From: CAZNVG01 sp964576475
GTDB lineage: Bacteria; Patescibacteriota; Saccharimonadia; Saccharimonadales; CAZNVG01
Reading direction: 5' to 3'
DNA: 10,782 bases
Assembly: GCA_964576475.1 (NCBI GenBank)
Contig: CAZNVG010000034.1
Coordinates: 1-10,782, forward strand
Below, piece after piece: positions 1 to 5,960 of the stretch. The position numbers and the translations under genes are program-made. Every line of letters starts with the position of its first letter. Positions within the stretch are counted from its first letter, which is position 1. Under the pieces are notes generated by a model. It was not told the DNA's origin, made no database searches, and saw only the letters and a list, made by a program, of their open reading frames with translations.

Positions 1-495
1 ACCGCGAGAACGTCGGCCAGTCATCATGGGTGCAATACCCAGGATCTTCAGGCACTTAGGGTAAGATTTAGGTAGACCAGCTGCTATCTTTATAACTTTG
101 GTTCGCTCATCATCAGGAGTTGCAGACTCAATCGCAAAGATAGTAAATGGGTGTTGGGTAAAATGCCTGGTTGCAACAAATAACGAAGCACCAATATGAG
201 CATTTTGTTCTATTCGGCTAGTGTTTGCACTTGGTAGCCCGCGGGATAAGTTAGGAACACTAGTAAATATTCTATCTTGCAGCGTATCTGACTCGGTCTG
301 AGATAGAGCATCTGCAAACTTTGATAATTGACCATTTAGGCCCAACAAGCTACCATAAGCAAACGCTTCGCCCCCTGGCATTTCAACCTCGCAGGCATTA
401 ATGCTAAGTGGATCGGTTGTGACCCAGGGATAGTTGGAAGGGGCCAGCTCTATTGAGGGAGTATCAGCGGTGTGAATGGCTGTAGTGTGACTCAT
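1..495 (-). CDS. Unknown protein, N-terminal part
   Basis: An open frame of 165 codons without a stop runs off the left edge, so only the N-terminus is visible. The start is the ATG at 495-493, which has a good Shine-Dalgarno AAGGAG ten bases upstream. I do not recognise the family. The protein begins MSHTTAIHTADTPSIEL, has no signal peptide or membrane segment in the visible part, and mixes short helix-like and strand-like stretches, for example FTIFAIESATPDDE near residues 117-130. A basic patch (GRRSRG) lies at the cut edge. It reads leftward, away from the accessory genes, and has a promoter-like pair about 60 bases upstream. If the tRNA-like stretch at 520-551 is an attachment site, this gene lies just outside the integrated element, with its leader crossing the site. 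The coding call is firm; the function is unknown. Confidence 0.75.
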   Translation of the reverse strand, partial: MSHTTAIHTADTPSIELAPSNYPWVTTDPLSINACEVEMPGGEAFAYGSLLGLNGQLSKFADALSQTESDTLQDRIFTSVPNLSRGLPSANTSRIEQNAHIGASLFVATRHFTQHPFTIFAIESATPDDERTKVIKIAAGLPKSYPKCLKILGIAPMMTGRRSRG

Positions 496-519
496 AAAAA
501 AACGACTCCTTAAAGTCTT

Positions 520-551
520 TGGTGCACCTGATGACAGGTATCTTGAACCTC
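520..551. other. Candidate left attachment site resembling the tRNA-Leu 3' end
   Basis: TGGTGC at 520-525 followed by CTTGAACCTC at 542-551 repeats, in the same order and orientation, the TGGTGC (5172-5177) and CTTGAACCTC (5189-5198) of the tRNA-Leu 3' end where the serine recombinase gene stops. The intervening bases differ in length (16 versus 11). The copy cannot fold as a tRNA T-arm and acceptor. Large serine recombinases need only short shared cores, so a degenerate match is compatible with a product site. CTTGAACCTC also occurs at 5001-5010 inside the recombinase gene, which shows that chance matches occur. The rest of 496-706 holds no gene; there is a 6-bp inverted repeat (TGCGAG/CTCGCA) near 656-680. 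Confidence 0.3.
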
Positions 552-556
552 TAGAG

Positions 557-586
557 AGTATATCTGATTGGCTATTAAGTAGTCCA
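557..586 (-). promoter_or_regulatory. Probable promoter of the gene at 1-495
   Basis: On the minus strand TGGACT (586-581) and TATACT (562-557) are separated by 18 bp. The -35 matches consensus at 4 of 6 positions and the -10 at 5 of 6. Initiation near 550 would give a leader of about 55 nt containing a small hairpin (ACCTG, 4-base loop, CAGGT at 526-539) ahead of the Shine-Dalgarno. The spacing is plausible but nothing else confirms it. Confidence 0.4.
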
Positions 587-706
587 GATATAGATTGGGT
601 TTTACAGCTTAGAAACGCCTCAATGTCTAGGTTTGTACCACAGTATCAACTCTGATGCGAGCGTGTAATTACTCTCGCAAGACGTCCTTTGAACCTAGAT
701 AGGATA

Positions 707-994
707 CTATTGGTCGTCTGATCCAAATTGTTCAGCTAGTTTGTTAGCTTCTGCCTGACACTCAAGTACAGCTACGGCTCCAACAACCATTTCAAACATT
801 GGCGTATGAAGCTCACGAGGGAACTTACCGACTTGGCTTTCTATAAACCCGACTAGTTCAGGATTTTCGTCTAAGAGGCGTTGCTTAACTTCTTCCAGAT
901 GTTCACCCCAACTCTCACGAGTAGTGTAATTTTGCCACATCGCGTCAACAGTAGAACCCTCTACAACTGGTAAGCCTTTCGAAGTCTCAGCCAT
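707..994 (-). CDS. Unknown small helical protein (95 aa), second gene of an operon
   Basis: I place the start at the ATG at 994-992, giving MAETSKGLPVVEGSTVDAM and 95 residues. The frame is open further upstream, but that extension lies inside the preceding gene in another frame and has no good start signal. The stop of the upstream gene (TAA, 998-996) is one base before this ATG, so the two are almost certainly co-transcribed and translationally coupled; the nearest purine-rich stretch (AGAAGG) is about 17 bases away, too far for a normal ribosome site. The protein is acidic and mostly helix-forming, with an amphipathic stretch ESWGEHLEEVKQRLLDE near residues 29-45 and a more hydrophobic segment MVVGAVAVLECQAEANKL near 69-86. 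There is no cysteine cluster or known motif. I do not recognise the family, and it sits among probable cargo genes. Confidence 0.75.
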   Translation of the reverse strand: MAETSKGLPVVEGSTVDAMWQNYTTRESWGEHLEEVKQRLLDENPELVGFIESQVGKFPRELHTPMFEMVVGAVAVLECQAEANKLAEQFGSDDQ

Positions 995-995
995 A

Positions 996-1520
996 TTAGT
1001 AACTTGTCCGACCTTCTTTAACTTTGTGTACGGGCAACAGGTCTTCATTATCAGCACCGACCCAAGGGATTTGTTTAACTGGCTGATACTTGTAGCCTCT
1101 AGGAACGTGAACAACATATCCGTCTTTAGTATGCTCAACTTTCATTTGAACAGTACCACCAGTTTCTCTTTGGAATGTATAACTACCATTAAGGAAGCAG
1201 AAGCCGTCTTGAGTAACAGCCATAGCCCAAGGCACGGTGTAGGCTTCTTTACCTACTTCCATTTGTCCGAGCGTATCTTTCTCTATAAATCTTTCTGGTA
1301 GACGAGCGGTTTTTGGTAAACGAGCAATCTCGCCTTCAACGATTTCACCTGTAATTACTTCGTCAGCAGGGGTAATACCACCTCTGTACAATTCAATTTC
1401 TGAACTTACACTGACCTCACTACCAGCACCAAGTCGTCCTAAAGCAGAGCGTAGCATACGGCGAATACCGCCACCACTCTGCTCAACAAACTCAGGATTG
1501 AATCCGTCTGTCTCACTCAT
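996..1520 (-). CDS. Unknown protein (174 aa), leaderless first gene of an operon
   Basis: The frame could open at an ATG at 1529-1527, but that codon overlaps the -10 box of a near-perfect promoter and would not be transcribed from it. The next in-frame ATG (1520-1518) lies seven bases after the -10, exactly at the predicted transcription start, so I choose it: MSETDGFNPEF, 174 residues, leaderless. The N-terminal 30 residues are Gly/Arg-rich (GGGIRRMLRSALGRLGAG). The middle has repeated Glu/Ile/Val stretches, and the C-terminal half looks beta-rich (YTVPWAMAVTQDGFCFLNGS; YVVHVPRGYKYQPVKQIPW). There is no signal peptide, membrane segment or enzyme motif that I recognise. It is followed one base later by the 95-residue unknown, so the two proteins probably work together. 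The GC content matches the accessory region. The function is unknown. Confidence 0.75.
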   Translation of the reverse strand: MSETDGFNPEFVEQSGGGIRRMLRSALGRLGAGSEVSVSSEIELYRGGITPADEVITGEIVEGEIARLPKTARLPERFIEKDTLGQMEVGKEAYTVPWAMAVTQDGFCFLNGSYTFQRETGGTVQMKVEHTKDGYVVHVPRGYKYQPVKQIPWVGADNEDLLPVHKVKEGRTSY

Positions 1521-1527
1521 AGGGCAC

Positions 1528-1556
1528 ATTATACATTATTTTCATGATTTAGTCAA
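1528..1556 (-). promoter_or_regulatory. Near-consensus promoter giving a leaderless mRNA for the 996-1520 gene
   Basis: TTGACT (1556-1551), 17-bp spacer, TATAAT (1533-1528) on the minus strand. The -10 is perfect and the -35 differs from TTGACA only at its last base. The ATG at 1520 is seven bases after the -10, so the A of the start codon is the likely +1. A 7-bp inverted repeat (CACAATA, AG, TATTGTG at 1572-1587) lies 16 bp upstream of the -35 and could bind a regulator. Confidence 0.8.
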
Positions 1557-1571
1557 ATACATTTGGTGTCG

Positions 1572-1672
1572 CACAATAAGTATTGTGAGTCAGTGCCTAA
1601 CAGGGGTAGACCCCGTTTTTTAGCGACATAGGTGCTTGTCAAGTGCTCGTGTTATTTTCGCCCACCCCTGTT
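1572..1672. repeat. Nested inverted repeats between two operons, with a terminator-like hairpin
   Basis: Three pieces are visible in this gene-free stretch. (1) CACAATA-AG-TATTGTG at 1572-1587. (2) GGGG-TAGA-CCCC at 1603-1614 followed by GTTTTTT, which read on the plus strand looks like a short rho-independent terminator. (3) AACAGGGGT at 1599-1607 is the exact reverse complement of ACCCCTGTT at 1664-1672, so the GGGG arm can pair either locally or with the distant partner. No plus-strand gene feeds into it. It lies downstream of the kinase gene and upstream of the next minus-strand promoter. It could be a small structured RNA, an operator pair or a boundary sequence; the sequence alone does not decide. 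Confidence 0.5.
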
Positions 1673-1705
1673 ATTTTATATATTATACAATAATGGGTTT
1701 TGAGA

Positions 1706-2197
1706 TTATTTAATGCCTGATTCAACCAAAATATCGTCCACAACTTGCTCAATGGGTCTGGTGGCATCAACGACGACTGCTCCTATGTGTTTAGCGTAAT
1801 CAATAGCTCCTTTATTCCATTCAAGTTGTCGTGCAAGGTCATCTGGGTGCTTACCGAAGTCATTGTTCGTTCGGGTCATTAATCGATGCCGCATTGTATC
1901 GTCGTCGATCACAAGTGTGAATCTTTTTGAAAATATGTCCCTGATCCTATCCTGATTCATGGCACCACCACAAACAAAAACAGGTGTGTCCCCCGATGAT
2001 TCCGCCAATGCCTTAACTTTTTCAAGGTCCCAAATCCAATTATGTTGAATCTGCTCGTCAGTAGGCTCACCCGTCTCTGGGTCTCCCCAATAGCCAAAAG
2101 TAGCATCTGCATCGAGTGCATTGTAGCCACGTCTGATAAGTTCTTCTGCTACAGTTGTTTTGCCTGTCCCAGATATACCGTCAATCTGAATAATCAC
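1706..2197 (-). CDS. Small P-loop kinase / ATP-binding protein
   Basis: A 163-residue protein with an intact Walker A motif GISGTGKTT at residues 7-15, right after the first beta strand (MIIQID). The rest matches the general layout of the nucleoside, adenylate and shikimate kinase-like fold: a region after the first helix (ALDADATFGYW), a buried strand (TPVFVCGG, about 71-78), a second acidic strand end (FTLVIDDD) and an Arg-rich lid-like segment (MRHRLMTRTNN). It probably transfers phosphate from ATP to a small molecule in the cytoplasm; the substrate cannot be told. The start is a GTG at 2197-2195 that overlaps the TGA stop of the SET gene as GTGA, with GAGGAG four bases upstream, so the two genes are translationally coupled. 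The coupling suggests a joint role with the SET protein, which is inference. Confidence 0.85.
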   Translation of the reverse strand: MIIQIDGISGTGKTTVAEELIRRGYNALDADATFGYWGDPETGEPTDEQIQHNWIWDLEKVKALAESSGDTPVFVCGGAMNQDRIRDIFSKRFTLVIDDDTMRHRLMTRTNNDFGKHPDDLARQLEWNKGAIDYAKHIGAVVVDATRPIEQVVDDILVESGIK

Positions 2198-2634
2198 AAT
2201 GCTCCTCTAACAATACCTTTGCAATTACTTGCTCCGCAGTTGCATTTCATCTCCCAGTCTTTTGTAGAGAACTGAGCATAATCATTAGTTAGTTCTTCGC
2301 CAGCTTTTATGTCTCTCAGTGCAACGTAACCTCTACCCATATTGGGATCGCAGCTATGATTACCATAATTTCCTGGATGCTTCTCCCTTTCAGAAATCGC
2401 AGCCGTATGAGTTCCATCCCCATTAGCTACAGCGTCCCACTCCTTGCCGTTTGCTGTACACCACCTTGTAAATTCCTTGAACTCCTCATCAGTGTATATT
2501 TTCTCGTCGTATGGCTCTTCGCCTTTAGAAATCCATACTGATTCGCCTTTTTTAATAGGCACTTTGGTAAATGTACCCTTACCTTGAATAGGTGAGTCTT
2601 TGATTTCAATGTTAGGATTTATTTCTAATGCCAT
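2194..2634 (-). CDS. SET-domain protein, probable lysine methyltransferase
   Basis: A 146-residue protein made almost only of a SET domain. Visible are the N-terminal SET strand with GKGTF (residues 18-22), the pseudoknot motif NHSCDPN (92-98), GEELTNDY (112-119) carrying the conserved tyrosine, and a post-SET cysteine set C131-x-C133-x4-C138, which with the pseudoknot cysteine (C95) can hold a zinc ion. The known family uses S-adenosylmethionine to methylate lysine in proteins. All expected motifs are present, so it is probably active; the target is unknown. No pre-SET or DNA-binding domain is attached. The start ATG (2634-2632) has only a weak AAGAAA upstream. It is the first gene of a pair with the P-loop kinase, overlapping it by four bases. 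Bacterial SET proteins are scattered and often acquired horizontally, which fits the mobile context. Confidence 0.9.
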   Translation of the reverse strand: MALEINPNIEIKDSPIQGKGTFTKVPIKKGESVWISKGEEPYDEKIYTDEEFKEFTRWCTANGKEWDAVANGDGTHTAAISEREKHPGNYGNHSCDPNMGRGYVALRDIKAGEELTNDYAQFSTKDWEMKCNCGASNCKGIVRGAL

Positions 2635-2677
2635 TGTTTCTTGCTTTCAAATAGTCTGTTTTTCAAGTCTAATAATA

Positions 2678-2708
2678 ACAGGGATAAACAGCAATTTCCA
2701 CAGGGATA
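2678..2708. promoter_or_regulatory. Direct repeat ACAGGGATA x2, possible operator of the SET-kinase operon
   Basis: ACAGGGATA occurs at 2678-2686 and 2700-2708, 22 bp apart, about two turns of the helix, which suits a protein binding one face of the DNA. The pair lies 44-74 bp upstream of the SET start. On the minus strand a TATTAT overlaps the first copy and could be a -10, but I see no good -35. The remainder of 2635-2932 holds no supportable gene; AACAGCAATT occurs twice (2688-2697 and near 2797). Confidence 0.4.
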
Positions 2709-2932
2709 GGCATTTACTCATAAAAGTTCAGAAAACCTGTCCTAGACCCTCCTGGAAGCCCAAAGACGGTATCTAAAACGATTCACTATTCGTAACAGCA
2801 ATTAGCTTATTTACTGTTCCCAAATTTTTCACCCATATTTTTACTAGCTAACGCCATTTTCCGCCCTACATAATCCTTGCATTACCTGACACCAAAACTC
2901 TAAGGGATCGAGTAAAAGCGTCTAAGTTTCTG

Positions 2933-3178
2933 TCATGTTGTCCGATAAGTACCAGTGCATAAATGACACAATACAAAGGTGCTCTGATTTTTGTAGGCAG
3001 CGATTATCTTCTCGGTAAATAACGGCTCGGTTTTTAGGTAGCGATAGAAACTATCACGACTGATTTTTCCATACAAACACGCCTCTGTAACGCTGTAATT
3101 ATTCTGAATAGCGTCAGCTACTTTATTCATCGTACTGATAGTGATTACTGACGGTCTTCCATGAGATTTTTTAATCAT
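2933..3178 (-). CDS. Small helix-turn-helix protein
   Basis: An 81-residue basic protein. The start is the second of two tandem ATGs (3178-3176), since AAGGAGG lies four bases before it; the first ATG is too close to the ribosome site. After a basic N-terminus with KKSHGRPSVI, residues about 16-55 form a three-helix unit (NKVADAIQNNYSVTEAC, then ISRDSFYRYLKTEP) like the HTH of phage terminase small subunits and of plasmid or transposon helper proteins. Such a protein binds DNA; whether it regulates, excises or packages is not visible. The C-terminus after residue 62 (YKNQSTFVLCHLCTGTYRTT) does not look like the helical tail usual in these families, so the end may be frameshifted. It is divergent from the recombinase operon, with 190 bp between, and could control both directions. 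Confidence 0.7.
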   Translation of the reverse strand: MIKKSHGRPSVITISTMNKVADAIQNNYSVTEACLYGKISRDSFYRYLKTEPLFTEKIIAAYKNQSTFVLCHLCTGTYRTT

Positions 3179-3242
3179 CATTCCTCCTTTTGTTTTTCCG
3201 CATTACGTCTCTACTTATTATCTCAAAAACACTAATTTCGAC

Positions 3243-3271
3243 TTGACAATTCGTAAGCATAAGCGTATAAT
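3243..3271 (+). promoter_or_regulatory. Consensus sigma-70 promoter of the recombinase operon
   Basis: TTGACA (3243-3248), 17 bp, TATAAT (3266-3271): both hexamers are perfect and the spacing is ideal. Transcription should start near 3278 and leave a leader of about 94 nt before the first gene. It is the strongest promoter in the window. A recombinase under a fully consensus promoter implies that it is held down some other way, for example by a repressor or the leader structure. Confidence 0.85.
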
Positions 3272-3323
3272 TAGAAGTACGATAGTGAGTGTCTTGGTGT
3301 CATAGAACACATATGCACTTTCT

Positions 3324-3346
3324 AGGGGTCTACCCACTTGTTTTTC
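3324..3346 (+). terminator. Terminator-like hairpin in the recombinase operon leader
   Basis: AGGGG-TCTA-CCC (3324-3335) followed by ACTTGTTTTTC lies in the untranslated leader, between the consensus promoter and the first start codon. The stem is only 3-4 bp, so by itself it is a weak terminator. Its layout is close to the hairpin at 1603-1621, and the 11-base GGGTAGACCCC is shared between the two on opposite strands. It may act as an attenuator. A second small hairpin, GTGT-6-ACAC, is at 3297-3310. Confidence 0.35.
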
Positions 3347-3371
3347 GTTACTTCCGAGTATCGACTGACAG

Positions 3372-3590
3372 ATGGATGACCAATCCAATGAACAATTTGA
3401 ATCAAACACGATTACCCCACAACAAGAGGTGGTGGGTCTTTTTGGTGTACGCAATAAAAAGACACAAAATCCTGATGACGGGCTAATAGAGTATGCGGAT
3501 GCTCTTGAAGCTATTGACGAAAATAACCCATTATCAGAGCTAAATGCGGTGTCAATGTCTGATAACAATGGCGGTCGTATCTTCTTCTGA
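3372..3590 (+). CDS. Small acidic protein upstream of the recombinase
   Basis: A 72-residue frame starting MDDQSNEQFESN and ending 13 bases before the recombinase ATG. It is strongly acidic, with many Asp/Glu and only four Lys/Arg, and has a helix-prone stretch DDGLIEYADALEAIDENNPL near residues 35-54. It lies between a perfect promoter and the recombinase, so it should be co-transcribed. No clear Shine-Dalgarno precedes the ATG, which weakens the call. I do not recognise the family. Small acidic proteins beside integrases can be regulators or anti-repressors, but nothing here shows that. Reading frames overlapping it on either strand look like shadows. Confidence 0.55.
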   Translation: MDDQSNEQFESNTITPQQEVVGLFGVRNKKTQNPDDGLIEYADALEAIDENNPLSELNAVSMSDNNGGRIFF

Positions 3591-3603
3591 TACCAGCTAA
3601 AAT

Positions 3604-5193
3604 ATGTTCATGGTACTTAACGAAGAAATTGACCGCACAAAGTTACGCTATGTGCTGTATGCTCGTAGGTCTACCACAGATGAGGGCAGCCAGGTTCGTT
3701 CTATTCCCGACCAAATCAAATACTGCGAACGTTACGCTGAAATACACGGTCTTAACATTGTCGCTAGACTTCGAGAGAACGGATCAGCGAAGAAGCCCGA
3801 CAAGAAGATAAGACCAAAGTTCTACGACATATTAGAGGAAATTGAAAATGGCGGTAAGTATGACGCTATTCTTTCGTATGCACCCGACAGACTCTCACGC
3901 AATATGCTGGACGGCGGTTGTATCATCAACCTCCTAGATGAAGGCAAAATAAAAGACCTGCAATTTCCGACGCACCATTTTACCAACGACCCCTCAGGAA
4001 AGCTCACGCTAGGAATCATGTTCTCTATATCTAAGCACTTTTCCGATGACCTATCTCAAAAGGTTCGGAGAGGAGTTTCAGGTAACTGGGAAGACGGTAA
4101 ATCAGGGGGTCAGCCCAAATGGGGCTATGACCGAGAAGATGATGGACGTTATCGTCCTAATGAGTGGTTTGATACTGTGCAAGAAGCGTGGTACATGAGG
4201 GCAAGAGGAGCGACAAACAAGATGGTCCTAGATTATTTACTCGAAAAGGGCTACCACCGTATGACCAAGATTACGAGGAAGAACAAAAAAAGTAAAAAAA
4301 TACTGCCTACTGAAAAGAGTGTTGGTAATATGTTCCGTGATCCGTTCTATTTCGGGATGCTCGAACAAACTCAACAGACTATTGACCTACGCACCGTTCA
4401 ATTAGACTTCGAACCTATGATTGACGAGGAAATTTATAACCAGGTCCAGGCTTTAGCATATACCAGAAAGCGAGATATTGACCCCAAGAAAAGGACTGAA
4501 TTTAAGCCTCTTAGGCATTTGGTATATTGTGGTGTTTGCAAAAGTGACAAGTGGATGTCAGTTGGTAAGAATAAACCAGGGGGCAGTAAACACCTAGTAT
4601 TATCATACGAATGTAAAAACCCTGACTGTAATCGCAAACCTAAATCTGTTAGAGCAAAATTCATTTTTGACGGCATATATGAAATCCTAGAGAAACTAGA
4701 GCTGTCAGACGAAGCGTATGAACGTTATAGCAAGCGAATAGACAGCTTCACAGACGATAAAATTATCAAGATTAAACAGGATATTTCCAGCAAGAACGGA
4801 GCTAATGCTCATAAGAAAAAAGAGCTTGATGAGTTATCGCTTGGTCTAGGTAAAATCAGCAGAACCTCACCAGCTTACGTGATAAACGAACGCAAAATTG
4901 AACAACTCGCTATTGAAACTCAAGAGCTTGATGATGAGGTCGAGAAACTACGAGATAAAATCAAAAATCCAAGCAAAATTAAGCTGACCAAAGAGCAGTT
5001 CTTGAACCTCGTAAAATTAGCACCTGACAAGATGAGAGCAGGTTCAGCAGTTGAGAAAGACCGTGTCGCACGGATTTTGTTCTTGAACCTAACCGTAGAC
5101 AATGAAAAAAGGGTCAATCCTATCTGGAAAGAACCCTTTGCAAGCCTAGTGAAGGCGATTGAAATGTCGTCTGGTGCGCGAGAGAGGACTTGA
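3604..5193 (+). CDS. Large serine recombinase (site-specific integrase)
   Basis: A 529-residue protein with the complete architecture of a large serine recombinase. The resolvase domain spans about residues 15-155, with YARRS placing the nucleophile at Ser23, S33-x3-Q37, and the DRLSR motif at 95-99. The recombinase domain follows (about 165-290, including GYDRE and the MFRDPFYFGML stretch). A zinc ribbon uses C309, C312, C337 and C342, then a coiled-coil region (about 385-455) and a short tail. In this family the protein joins attP and attB through a Ser-DNA link and integrates phage-like or conjugative elements; the coiled coil controls direction. The start is 3604 or the ATG at 3610; neither has a Shine-Dalgarno. 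The last codons (GARERT) and the stop lie within tRNA-Leu on the opposite strand, which suggests that the gene sits at the element edge. No key residue is missing. Confidence 0.93.
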   Translation: MFMVLNEEIDRTKLRYVLYARRSTTDEGSQVRSIPDQIKYCERYAEIHGLNIVARLRENGSAKKPDKKIRPKFYDILEEIENGGKYDAILSYAPDRLSRNMLDGGCIINLLDEGKIKDLQFPTHHFTNDPSGKLTLGIMFSISKHFSDDLSQKVRRGVSGNWEDGKSGGQPKWGYDREDDGRYRPNEWFDTVQEAWYMRARGATNKMVLDYLLEKGYHRMTKITRKNKKSKKILPTEKSVGNMFRDPFYFGMLEQTQQTIDLRTVQLDFEPMIDEEIYNQVQALAYTRKRDIDPKKRTEFKPLRHLVYCGVCKSDKWMSVGKNKPGGSKHLVLSYECKNPDCNRKPKSVRAKFIFDGIYEILEKLELSDEAYERYSKRIDSFTDDKIIKIKQDISSKNGANAHKKKELDELSLGLGKISRTSPAYVINERKIEQLAIETQELDDEVEKLRDKIKNPSKIKLTKEQFLNLVKLAPDKMRAGSAVEKDRVARILFLNLTVDNEKRVNPIWKEPFASLVKAIEMSSGARERT

Positions 5194-5258
5194 ACCTCCA
5201 CGCTTTTTAGGGCATAGCCACCTCAAGGCTACGTGTATACCAATTTCACCACTCGCGC
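5172..5258 (-). tRNA. tRNA-Leu(GAG)
   Basis: An 87-nt type II tRNA. The acceptor GCGCGAG (5258-5252) pairs with CTCGCGC, followed by discriminator A and an encoded CCA (5174-5172). The anticodon stem TAGCC/GGCTA encloses TTGAGGT, giving anticodon GAG for CUC/CUU. There is a long variable arm, as in leucine tRNAs, and a T-arm with TTCAAGT. No intron is visible. Its last 22 bases overlap the end of the convergent recombinase gene, so transcription from the two sides collides there. Confidence 0.95.
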
Positions 5259-5268
5259 ACGACACCCT

Positions 5269-5286
5269 ATTTTACCACTGATTATA
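5269..5286 (-). promoter_or_regulatory. Probable -10 elements for tRNA-Leu
   Basis: Two candidates on the minus strand: TATAAT at 5286-5281, overlapping the stop codon of the endonuclease gene, and TGGTAAAAT at 5277-5269, an extended -10 that would start transcription about four bases before the tRNA. Neither has a convincing -35. The tRNA may also be reached by read-through from the endonuclease gene 23 bp upstream. Confidence 0.4.
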
Positions 5287-5903
5287 TCGAGAGAAAACCC
5301 TCTAACTTCAGTCGCTTTCTGCTTAGTGACAAACACTCCGATTTTTCTACATACATATTTTGGTAAAGAAGTTTACTATCAGCTTTTCCGTATGCAAGTA
5401 CATACACACGAGTGGAGGCCCGGATAGACCCAAGTGAAGTTCCTATTAGGCGTCTGTTTGTAGATTGTAAATATTTTAGAAAGTTTATATTTGCTGCAGC
5501 AAAACATGTGTAAAACATGAAGCTCGAAGGCTTTATATCCATAAACTGATCCATCTCCATCGAGTAGACCCCTCAAGAAGTCTGAGTAGAATAGATCCGG
5601 TATCGAAACCTTTTCTATAGTTAGGCTTTTGTTCGGGGTAAGCCCCGCATTTATTAGAAAATCATATAGTCTGACATCGCTTAGCTGTGTCCTGAACGCA
5701 TAACCGCCTCTTCCATTTTTCTTTTTTGTTACAGTAATCGGGCGACCAATAGCAGTACAGAAATTTTCGATTTGTTCTAGGTCGATAGATGTCAGGTCGA
5801 GGTGTCTCCCATCTTTGCTTAAGCAACCATCACTAGTCATGAGGCCGACTAAATAGGCTATGTTTTCAGACCAAATATATTCCCTTTTGTACGCATAACG
5901 CAT
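5282..5903 (-). pseudogene. LAGLIDADG homing endonuclease, split by a frameshift
   Basis: The first frame, from the ATG at 5903, carries two LAGLIDADG motifs: LVGLMTSDG (residues 18-26, acidic residue D25) and FLRGLLDGDG (109-118, acidic residue D117). After GSVYGYK the frame loses family likeness. Similarity resumes one frame over, from PSSFMFYTCFAAANINFLKY to the stop at 5282, including the typical tail YGKADSKLLYQNMY and CLSLSRKR. The break lies near 5530-5545 and needs a shift of one base (equivalently a loss of two). Together the parts give about 206 residues, the size of a free-standing two-motif enzyme. Such enzymes cut long asymmetric DNA sites to spread their own gene. Both catalytic acids survive, but the C-terminal half is out of frame, so it is probably inactive unless the shift is programmed or a sequencing error. 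It lies 23 bp upstream of tRNA-Leu, on the same strand. Confidence 0.85.
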
Positions 5904-5909
5904 ACTAGT

Positions 5910-5918
5910 ATTATACCA
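5910..5918 (-). promoter_or_regulatory. Extended -10 giving a leaderless endonuclease mRNA
   Basis: TGGTATAAT on the minus strand (5918-5910) is an extended -10 with a perfect hexamer. Only six bases (ACTAGT) separate it from the ATG at 5903, so transcription should start at or beside the start codon. There is no good -35; the motif ACAGGGGTAGG (5931-5921) occupies that area and may bind a regulator. Confidence 0.65.
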
Positions 5919-5960
5919 AGCCTACCCCTGTAAAACATGAATTCTTTGACTAGGGTCGAG

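Noticed and set aside
1026..1301. 91-codon plus-strand frame opposite the 996-1520 gene
   Set aside because: No promoter or ribosome site; the opposite strand has a strong promoter and a coherent operon.
2647..2721. 24-residue hydrophobic frame on the minus strand (MSKCLSLWKLLF...)
   Set aside because: No ribosome site or promoter at the right distance; it is built around the repeated TATCCCTGT, so it is likely chance.
3218..3568. 116-codon frame antisense to the small acidic gene
   Set aside because: It runs across the consensus promoter and leader, lacks a ribosome site and has a composition typical of a shadow frame.
5000..5090. Repeats of TTCTTGAACCT inside the recombinase gene as attachment sites
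   Set aside because: Both encode the same peptide F-L-N-L within the C-terminal region and are in normal coding sequence.
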